A stretch of 12,826 nt of DNA from an uncultured Legionellales bacterium (GTDB lineage: Bacteria; Pseudomonadota; Gammaproteobacteria; UBA1113): the NCBI GenBank assembly GCA_945956945.1, contig CAMFJO010000003.1, positions 1 through 12,826 of the forward strand. Direction: 5' to 3'. Position numbers and translations under genes: made by a program. The stretch's first letter is position 1, and each line of letters begins with the position of its first letter. A model generated the notes under the pieces. That model had not been told where the DNA came from and did no database searches. It saw only the letters and a list, made by a program, of their open reading frames with translations. Of this stretch, positions 1-6,209 are shown in pieces.

Positions 1-1
1 G

Positions 2-559
2 ATCAAGGCCGATGGTTCTTTGGTGTGTTTGGATGGTAAAATTAATTTGGATACCAATGCCTTATACCGTCACCCCAAGTTACGCGAGCAACGTGATAGC
101 ACCCAAGAAGACGAACGTGAAAATAGAGCCAATGCTTGGGAATTAAATTATATCGCTTTAGATGGCGATATCGGTTGCATGGTCAATGGTGCTGGTTTGG
201 CGATGGCCACGATGGATTTAATCAAATTGCATGGCGGTCAACCGGCGAATTTCCTGGATGTCGGCGGTGGCGCAACCAAGGAACGTGTGACCGAAGCCTT
301 TAAAATCATTTTATCCGATCCTAAAGTCAAGGGTATTTTTATCAATATCTTTGGTGGTATTGTGCGTTGCGACATGATTGCACAAGGGATTATTAGCGCG
401 GTGAATGAAGTGAAAACCCAATTGCCGGTGGTGGTGCGTTTAGAAGGCAATAATGCCGAATTGGCCACAGAGATTTTGGAAAAAAGTGGTTTAAATGTGA
501 TTGCAGCCAGTGGTTTTGAAGATGGTGCGAAACGTATTGTAGAAGCAGTGAAGGGGTAA
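2..559 (+). CDS. sucC: Succinyl-CoA synthetase beta subunit, C-terminal 185 residues (5' end outside window)
   Basis: This is the beta subunit of succinate-CoA ligase, which with SucD interconverts succinyl-CoA and succinate plus nucleoside triphosphate in the TCA cycle. The frame is open from base 2, and the stop is TAA at 557-559. An ATG at base 20 lies in frame but is internal, because conserved SucC sequence precedes it. Recognisable family sequence includes the stretch around [18 protein letters not shown], the glycine-rich FLDVGGGA and the [10 protein letters not shown] segment of the C-terminal ligase domain. SucC is usually about 388 residues, so roughly the last half is present. It ends four bases before sucD, the standard sucCD operon arrangement. 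There is no sign of decay. Identification is firm. Confidence 0.97.
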   Translation: MKADGSLVCLDGKINLDTNALYRHPKLREQRDSTQEDERENRANAWELNYIALDGDIGCMVNGAGLAMATMDLIKLHGGQPANFLDVGGGATKERVTEAFKIILSDPKVKGIFINIFGGIVRCDMIAQGIISAVNEVKTQLPVVVRLEGNNAELATEILEKSGLNVIAASGFEDGAKRIVEAVKG

Positions 560-563
560 GACG

Positions 564-1448
564 ATGAGTATATTAATTAACAAAGATACAAAAGTGATTT
601 GCCAGGGTTTTACAGGCAACCAAGGAACCTTGCATTCACAGCAAGCTTTGGATTATGGCACCAAGTTAGTAGGCGGTGTTACGCCTGGTAAAGGTGGGCA
701 ACTGCATTTGGACAAACCGGTATTTGATACCGTTAAAGAAGCCGTCAAAGCAACGGGTGCAACGGCCAGTGTGATTTATGTGCCAGCACCTTATTGCAAG
801 GATTCTATTGTAGAAGCCATCGATGCCGGCATTGAATTGATTGTTTGTATCACCGAAGGTATTCCTACTTTGGACATGTTGGCGGTGCGGGCTTATTTAG
901 ACACCAAATCCAATGTACGTTTAATTGGTCCTAACTGTCCCGGAGTGATTACACCGGGCGAATGCAAGATTGGTATTATGCCAGGGCATATTCACCAAAA
1001 AGGACGTGTCGGGATTGTTTCTCGTTCGGGTACTTTGACCTACGAAGCCGTGCATCAAACGACTGCTTTGGGATTTGGTCAAAGCACCTGTGTCGGTATT
1101 GGCGGCGATCCTATTCCAGGCACCACCTTTGTGGACGTATTGGCTTTATTTCAAAACGATCCGCAAACGGAAGCCATTATTATGGTCGGTGAAATTGGCG
1201 GTAGCGCGGAAGAAGAAGCGGCTGCTTACATCAAATCGCATGTCACTAAGCCTGTGGTATCTTATATTGCGGGTGTTACCGCCCCTCCTGGCAAACGCAT
1301 GGGCCATGCAGGCGCTATCATTGCCGGGGGTAAGGGTACGGCTAAGGAAAAATTTGCCGCCCTAGAAGCCGCCGGTGTGCATACGACGCGATCACCAGCA
1401 CACATTGGCCGAGCTGTGGCGGAAGTCACAGGATGGGCGGTGGTTTAA
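564..1448 (+). CDS. sucD: Succinyl-CoA synthetase alpha subunit
   Basis: SucD is the 294-residue alpha subunit of succinate-CoA ligase. It carries the CoA-binding Rossmann domain and the catalytic histidine that is transiently phosphorylated. The N-terminal [13 protein letters not shown] matches the CoA-binding loop of the family, IGPNCPGVI is conserved, and the active-site GHAGAI motif places the phosphohistidine at about His248. Length is normal for the family (about 290). The start is supported by AAGGGG at 551-556, inside the end of sucC, seven bases before the ATG. The two genes are probably translationally coupled on one transcript. The protein ends at TAA 1446-1448 and is followed by hairpins that could end the operon. 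Confidence 0.98.
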   Translation: MSILINKDTKVICQGFTGNQGTLHSQQALDYGTKLVGGVTPGKGGQLHLDKPVFDTVKEAVKATGATASVIYVPAPYCKDSIVEAIDAGIELIVCITEGIPTLDMLAVRAYLDTKSNVRLIGPNCPGVITPGECKIGIMPGHIHQKGRVGIVSRSGTLTYEAVHQTTALGFGQSTCVGIGGDPIPGTTFVDVLALFQNDPQTEAIIMVGEIGGSAEEEAAAYIKSHVTKPVVSYIAGVTAPPGKRMGHAGAIIAGGKGTAKEKFAALEAAGVHTTRSPAHIGRAVAEVTGWAVV

Positions 1449-1459
1449 TTGAATCTCGT

Positions 1460-1506
1460 TTTAACCGAGTCTGACCATGAGAGGGCGGCTCGGTTAAATA
1501 GCCGCC
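1460..1506 (+). terminator. Two overlapping hairpins after sucD, possible terminator or attenuator
   Basis: Two perfect inverted repeats overlap here. TTTAACCGAG (1460-1469) pairs with CTCGGTTAAA (1489-1498), a 10-bp stem with a 19-base loop. GGCGGCT (1484-1490) pairs with AGCCGCC (1500-1506), a GC-rich 7-bp stem with a 9-base loop. They share bases 1484-1498 and so cannot form together. The second stem is followed only by a mixed A/T stretch, not a clean T run, so rho-independent termination is possible but not clear. Confidence 0.45.
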
Positions 1507-1568
1507 GTTCAGTTAAATTATCTTAAAAATAGCTCGATTTTTGGCTTAAATAATTTAAAATTAATTTT

Positions 1569-1611
1569 TATAATTAAATTTATACTATAAACATAATACA
1601 TGAGGTAAAAA
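1569..1611 (+). promoter_or_regulatory. AT-rich leader with candidate -10 elements and ribosome binding site
   Basis: The stretch from about 1507 to 1611 is extremely AT-rich. It contains TATAAT at 1569-1574 and TATACT at 1581-1586 as possible -10 boxes. No convincing -35 lies at 16-18 bases from either, so the promoter call is weak. GAGG at 1602-1605, six bases before the ATG at 1612, is a good ribosome binding site and fixes that start. The hairpins upstream and this leader suggest the next gene is transcribed separately from sucCD. Confidence 0.35.
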
Positions 1612-4221
1612 ATGGCTAGTTCTAACCAAGCAATAATATCTGTTCAGAGAATGCATCAAAACATCCGTGAAGCAATGGCTCAAAATAATCCATCGCTATT
1701 GTATGATCAGTTATTATCCCGTTTTGTCACCAACAACTATGGCAACACAAAATTAACGGAAGAAGAACTAGGCAGTGCCTTATACCAAGAAATTCTAGAA
1801 TATGTTTGTGAACAATATCCCTATGGCAATATCGAATTTGGGGATAAAACAAAGTCATATGCGGCTCTTTTGGCAGCCCAATCTCCGGATAGGTTTCGTT
1901 TGTTAATCGAACCTATGAATAAAGCAATGATGGATACTCTCCGATTATTGATGAAGCATATTGACTATAAATCTGATGTGATATTAAAAGTGCTTGAAAG
2001 GGCTGTAGCGAAACTTGAAGTTAAACAAAATTCTCAACATAAGCAGCAAACATCACTTAACCTAATGCTCACGATAGTCGATATGATTTCCCCAGGAATT
2101 TTATTTGAGGTGTTTTTAGGGGCTAGTGACACCTTATTGAATAATTTTCTAAAAAATCAATTAAATAAACTTCCATTGCCAGCGCAACAGGCATTATTGC
2201 AAGCAGCTATCCAGGAAAAAAAATTAACACTGATATCTTTATTACTCAATCAATCCCAGATAGTGGTTGAAGAATTTTCCAAAGACTCTATACTGGATCT
2301 TTTCAAACAAGCTTCATCAGAGCAAAATTTATTCTTGGTGAAATATTTACTGAATAAATCATATTCAGTCCTACATTCTTTAGAAAAAGGCGATCAAAAA
2401 AGATTAATAATGACTGCTATTGACTCTGAAGATGTTGACCTAATCCAGCTATTATTGCGAGAACCCGCTTTATTTTCAGAGCCTCTTAATAATGGTAAAC
2501 TTCCTTTTTTATATGCAGCGGAAAAGAATGCTTGGGAAATTGCGAACATCCTATCTGCCCAATGTAAGGATCCAAGTGCGGAATCTCTGGATTCTTATAG
2601 AGCATTTTTGACCGCATTAAAGGCTAATACACCGCAATCAATGGAATTCGCGATTAAATTTGCTAGAGAAAATCCGCAACTTATTTGTAAATACTATTTA
2701 CAAGATGAAAGAGGTAATACTGCGTTGCATCATGCCATGAAGAATGGCATTGAAGAAATTGTTACAATAATATTAACCATCAAAAATTATACGTCTGAAG
2801 GTGCTAATATTGAAGAATTTTTAAAACAAAAAAATTCTGCAGGACAAACGGCCATAGCCCTGGCGGCTGCCGAAGGGAAATGGGATAGAGTGATATGGCA
2901 TGCTACAGTGTATCAGCCAAAAAATGCTAATGAATGGGTTAAACTTTATGCTCCTATCTTTGATAAAGCAATTGAAATAAAAAGCGGTAGTTCGCTTCAA
3001 GCAGCGATTGCACTTTTACAAACATTTCCTAGAAAAATACTGTTTGATAATACGTTGTGGATAGTAGGCCGAATAATGCAACTCATTTCTAATGAGAACA
3101 CAGGCAATAAAGATATTCTACATTTATTGTCTCTATTTCTAGAAATTTGTGGGCCTGAACAGCGCTTTGAAATTGTTTCTAGCTTAGCTGAAAAACTTGG
3201 CGTTTCTGGTAACAGATTTATAAAGAATCACAGTAAAGATCCTGAAGAGATAAAGAAAAGTGGCTTTAATTTGATCGCTGCAATCCTTATTCCTTTGGTC
3301 AGAGCAGATATCATTTTAAGTGTTTTGGATAAAAGTAAAAAATCTTTTGTTTGGACAAAGGATTCAGACACTTTATATAATGGAACAAGAATAAATCTTA
3401 TAGAGATGCTTAACCAAGATTTAATCCCTATTTTGCAAAATAGCAAGGGTCTTCATGAAATTGAAAAAATTGCTGAAAAAATGAATTTGGGTGATTTGGA
3501 TTTTGCGCCTTCTAAATCAAGCTTAGTAGGGCTTATTCGCCCTGATCTTTCTCCCGTTATGAAGATGTATATTTTGCGTGATTTTTTACATATTCTTTGT
3601 GGCAAACCCCCGCTATTTTCTAATTTGGAATGGGAAAAACGATCTCAAGAAGAGAAAATGGTTATTGAGAGGAATATTTTAGCTATTTATCAGCAATCCA
3701 TAGAAGCGAATGAATTTATAAAGAATGCTTTTATAAAGAATCTAGGTAAATTTTCGGACAGTGCTATAGCCGTTATATTAGATCGTCAATATCCTAATTT
3801 ACGCGATACAAAGACCGAAGATATAGCCTCTGCATACGCTTCATTTGATTCAGATGTACCACCGCTTCCCAGTGCGCCATCGCTTCCATGCGACTCGAAT
3901 GGTGTTAAGGATCCGCATTCCAACTCAGTCAGTTCGTCAAATGTTCAACTCCAGGGTTCAAGTAGTGGGCGTACCGTTGTAGTACCATTATCTTCTGGTT
4001 ATCCGTGCTATCCACCCCCAGTATTTAACGATTCAGCCCCCTCTTTATCAACGCCTCCTGCGCCAGCTTTATTATCATCAGGAAGCCGGTACACGCATTT
4101 TCCTCCGGTGCCCACAACACCGATGCCTCAAAACTGGCCAAGCGTGCCCAATGAGGGGACTGGATCAACTAACCCACCAGCAAGTAGTAGCAGCGCTGCA
4201 GTTTTACCAGCAAGCTCATAA
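1612..4221 (+). CDS. Large helical protein with degenerate ankyrin-like repeats and Pro/Ser-rich tail (candidate effector)
   Basis: This is an 869-residue protein I do not recognise as a named family. Clear ankyrin-like signatures are GNTALHHA at residues 368-375 and an adjacent AGQTAIALAAAEG at about 410-422. Residues 190-320 contain weaker helix pairs of the same style, such as LISLLLN and LIQLLLREP. Residues 450-740 look alpha-helical without a motif I can name. From about residue 744 the composition changes to Pro, Ser, Ala and Thr up to the C terminus, which looks disordered; it includes PPLPSAPSLP, with PSAP at 753-756. No signal peptide or membrane segment is visible. The gene is visibly more AT-rich than sucCD. 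Ankyrin repeats in host-associated bacteria often belong to proteins delivered into host cells, so an effector role is a reasonable inference, not shown. The tail lacks the acidic block of the two ankyrin proteins downstream. Confidence 0.85.
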   Translation: MASSNQAIISVQRMHQNIREAMAQNNPSLLYDQLLSRFVTNNYGNTKLTEEELGSALYQEILEYVCEQYPYGNIEFGDKTKSYAALLAAQSPDRFRLLIEPMNKAMMDTLRLLMKHIDYKSDVILKVLERAVAKLEVKQNSQHKQQTSLNLMLTIVDMISPGILFEVFLGASDTLLNNFLKNQLNKLPLPAQQALLQAAIQEKKLTLISLLLNQSQIVVEEFSKDSILDLFKQASSEQNLFLVKYLLNKSYSVLHSLEKGDQKRLIMTAIDSEDVDLIQLLLREPALFSEPLNNGKLPFLYAAEKNAWEIANILSAQCKDPSAESLDSYRAFLTALKANTPQSMEFAIKFARENPQLICKYYLQDERGNTALHHAMKNGIEEIVTIILTIKNYTSEGANIEEFLKQKNSAGQTAIALAAAEGKWDRVIWHATVYQPKNANEWVKLYAPIFDKAIEIKSGSSLQAAIALLQTFPRKILFDNTLWIVGRIMQLISNENTGNKDILHLLSLFLEICGPEQRFEIVSSLAEKLGVSGNRFIKNHSKDPEEIKKSGFNLIAAILIPLVRADIILSVLDKSKKSFVWTKDSDTLYNGTRINLIEMLNQDLIPILQNSKGLHEIEKIAEKMNLGDLDFAPSKSSLVGLIRPDLSPVMKMYILRDFLHILCGKPPLFSNLEWEKRSQEEKMVIERNILAIYQQSIEANEFIKNAFIKNLGKFSDSAIAVILDRQYPNLRDTKTEDIASAYASFDSDVPPLPSAPSLPCDSNGVKDPHSNSVSSSNVQLQGSSSGRTVVVPLSSGYPCYPPPVFNDSAPSLSTPPAPALLSSGSRYTHFPPVPTTPMPQNWPSVPNEGTGSTNPPASSSSAAVLPASS

Positions 4222-4266
4222 ATTGGAGAGGCAGTAAAACGAGGATAAGCAATATCTATTCTCTCT

Positions 4267-4290
4267 GAAGGTGCAAATCAGTGCATCTTC
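4267..4290 (+). terminator. Stem-loop after the 869-aa gene, candidate terminator
   Basis: GAAGGTGCA (4267-4275) pairs with TGCATCTTC (4282-4290) across a 6-base loop. This gives a 9-bp stem that includes one G-U pair. It lies 46 bases after the stop codon. The following TCTTATAGG is only partly T-rich, so this is a plausible but imperfect rho-independent terminator. Confidence 0.35.
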
Positions 4291-4303
4291 TCTTATAGGC
4301 AGA

Positions 4304-4382
4304 GCGGCTCACGGGCCGCCCCTACAAGGAGCTACCGTTATAAACATCGTAGAGGTACCAATCTTGCCTTTTCATGGGCAAG
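4304..4382. repeat. GC-rich palindromic patch in the 251-base intergenic gap
   Basis: Inside an otherwise AT-rich gap (4222-4472), GCGGC (4304-4308) pairs with GCCGC (4315-4319) over six bases, and the patch continues CCCTACAAGG. A second stem is CTTGCC (4363-4368) with GGCAAG (4377-4382) over eight bases. The GC-rich hairpin followed by CCCTACA is of the kind seen in dispersed REP-like intergenic repeats, but a single copy cannot show that. No gene is supported in this gap. Confidence 0.3.
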
Positions 4383-4472
4383 AAATCTCTCTAAGCTTCG
4401 AGCTTTATAGACATAAATCTTCCACCTCTTTTGGTCTATTTTACAACCATTTTCCTCAAAATAGGCTGAATA

Positions 4473-6137
4473 ATGATGGATAAGAATGCTATACTGGAGA
4501 TAGTATTGGTAGAGATGGTGAAATTTATGGCTGAAGAAACAGAAAGTACGGGTTTTAGAGCCCCGCCGGGCGTCAAAGTAGTGACCAGTAAGGCCCAATT
4601 GGCAGCTGATGATAGACCTGCCCCTGAAATGGCTGCATGGTGCCTGCAACGTAAAAACATCATTGTATTGAAAAGCGGTACTATTTTAACGGCCGATCCT
4701 GGTTCACGGGATGTGCAAAACTGTCGTATTGCCATGGTCAATAAAAACATACGCCCTGGCGAAGTCTTGGTCGCAGCACCTTCTTTGATTAATTCCCTGC
4801 TGGAAAACTTGGGTTCCATTAAAGACTACCAACAAATCCAGCAAGACATGGTGGAAGAGATCAGCGGTCAACAAAAACGTTTGCGTACGCTGGTACAAGA
4901 AGCCGTCGATGCCGATGTCAGCGATATTCACATTGAGGTACGTACCGATGTGTGTAAAATTCGCTTTAGAAAATACGGTGAATTGTATCTTCATGCGGAA
5001 TGGTTTCCTCGTTTAGGGCGCGAAGTCGCCGCGGTTGCTTTCAATAAGGAAACCGATCACGCGACTGCGCATTTTAATCCATTGATCCCGCAAGATGCGG
5101 CCATGCCCTTAAAAATTAAAGCAGGCGATATCCGCTTGCGTTTGGCCAGCATGCCCGCTCATGGCGGTTTTGATATGGTCATGCGGATCCTGGGAACGGA
5201 AAAAGACAGTAGCATCATTTCTTTGGATGAATTAGGGTATACCTTAGAGCAAATCTACATTATCAAACGCGCCATCCAAATGCCGCACGGTGCGGTGTTG
5301 TTATCGGGGCCCACAGGTTCGGGTAAAACCACGACTTTGGCCGCCTGTTTGCATTTAATTAAAAATACACGCAAAGTGTATACGATTGAAGATCCAGTGG
5401 AAAAAGTCGTTCCCAGCGCCACGCAAGTTCCAGTGAATGTCAAAACCGACGACAGAAGTTTTGCGAGCTTCGGTCGGGCTGCTTTGCGTATGGATCCGGA
5501 TTACATCGTATTGGGGGAAATGCGCGATGAAGATACGGCCAATGTGATGTTACGCGCCACCATTACGGGTCACCTGGTATTTTCAACCATTCACACCAAC
5601 TCGGCACCCGGTATCATTTTGCGTTTAGCGGATATGGGTATTTCACCTGTCATGTTAAGCGATAGCAACGTCCTAGTATGCCTTATCTTTCAACGCTTGA
5701 TTGCCGTGTTGTGCCCGCATTGTAAAATTCCTATAAGACAAGCCAAAGCCCATGCTAATGAGATGTATCGTTGGGACATTATTTTTGGTGAGGATGTGGA
5801 TAAGCTGTATGCACGCCGGCCTGGCGGTTGCAAAGAATGCAATAGCTCAGCTTTGGCGGGTCGTAAAGTCGTCGCTGAAGTAGTGTGGGTCGATGAAAAA
5901 GGTCGTGAGTTTATTCAAAAACTGGATATCTTATCCTGGGAACGTTATTTACGTTCCATGGGTTGGCATACCTATAAAGACAGAGCGATTGTTATGGTGC
6001 GCGAAGGTTTGGTGGATCCTTTTGATGCTGAAGCCTTGATCGGTGAAATGAGTTTAACCGATGAAACCAAGGGCTTTGATTACAATGCCGCGCGCTTGCA
6101 AATGGAAAAAGATGAAGCGCGTCGGAAGAAATCCTGA
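4473..6137 (+). CDS. GspE/PilB-superfamily secretion or pilus assembly ATPase
   Basis: This 554-residue protein belongs to the type II secretion / type IV pilus / conjugative ATPase superfamily, which powers pilus or pseudopilus assembly from the cytoplasmic face of the inner membrane. Features in order: SDIHIEVR of the N2 domain (about 149-156); Walker A GPTGSGKT at 279-286 with Lys285; Asp box TIEDPVE at 304-310; Walker B region YIVLGEMRD at 344-352 with Glu349; His box GHLVFSTIHTN at 366-376; and a tetracysteine site C414-x2-C417 ... C453-x2-C456, typical of GspE/PilB and absent from most DotB/VirB11-type ATPases. The N-terminal 130 residues do not look like the usual PilB N1 domain, so a divergent member such as the PilQ ATPase of IncI-type thin pili is an alternative to PilB. 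No prepilin, platform protein or peptidase gene is adjacent. The start is uncertain: tandem ATGs at 4473 and 4476 have a poor ribosome site, and in-frame ATGs at 4515 and 4527 are possible. Confidence 0.9.
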   Translation: MMDKNAILEIVLVEMVKFMAEETESTGFRAPPGVKVVTSKAQLAADDRPAPEMAAWCLQRKNIIVLKSGTILTADPGSRDVQNCRIAMVNKNIRPGEVLVAAPSLINSLLENLGSIKDYQQIQQDMVEEISGQQKRLRTLVQEAVDADVSDIHIEVRTDVCKIRFRKYGELYLHAEWFPRLGREVAAVAFNKETDHATAHFNPLIPQDAAMPLKIKAGDIRLRLASMPAHGGFDMVMRILGTEKDSSIISLDELGYTLEQIYIIKRAIQMPHGAVLLSGPTGSGKTTTLAACLHLIKNTRKVYTIEDPVEKVVPSATQVPVNVKTDDRSFASFGRAALRMDPDYIVLGEMRDEDTANVMLRATITGHLVFSTIHTNSAPGIILRLADMGISPVMLSDSNVLVCLIFQRLIAVLCPHCKIPIRQAKAHANEMYRWDIIFGEDVDKLYARRPGGCKECNSSALAGRKVVAEVVWVDEKGREFIQKLDILSWERYLRSMGWHTYKDRAIVMVREGLVDPFDAEALIGEMSLTDETKGFDYNAARLQMEKDEARRKKS

Positions 6138-6156
6138 AAAAAATCTTCATTTCTTA

Positions 6157-6209
6157 TTGTCCCTTATCAAAATACAAATATAAATTAGCAAGAAAAGAGA
6201 TAAATTAAA
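6157..6209 (+). promoter_or_regulatory. Candidate sigma70 promoter and leader of the 595-aa ankyrin gene
   Basis: TTGTCC (6157-6162) and TATAAA (6179-6184) are separated by 16 bases, matching four of six and five of six consensus positions. GAGA at 6197-6200 is a weak ribosome binding site nine bases before the ATG at 6210. The block from 6164 to the ATG is nearly the same as 8069-8113 upstream of the paralogous gene. The promoter starts only 20 bases after the ATPase stop, so read-through transcription is also possible. Confidence 0.4.

Noticed and set aside
962..1365. Two alternative-frame open frames inside sucD
   Set aside because: sucD is intact and highly conserved across this stretch; these are out-of-frame shadows.
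1513..1580. TTAAA/TTAAT repeats resembling a PmrA-type box upstream of the 869-aa gene
   Set aside because: Spacings are 9-10 or 13 bases, not the 11-base direct-repeat period of the known box, and such matches are expected in a very AT-rich leader.
4271..4483. 70-codon + strand open frame in the gap before the ATPase gene
   Set aside because: It translates hairpins, has no ribosome site and runs into the ATPase start; more likely chance.
4473..6137. ATPase as DotB of the Dot/Icm system
   Set aside because: DotB is shorter (about 380 aa) and lacks the tetracysteine site seen here; GspE/PilB-type membership fits better.
6181..6207. TAAATTA repeated 20 bases apart in the leader of the 595-aa gene
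   Set aside because: Not conserved in the duplicated leader of the paralogue, and AT-rich by background.
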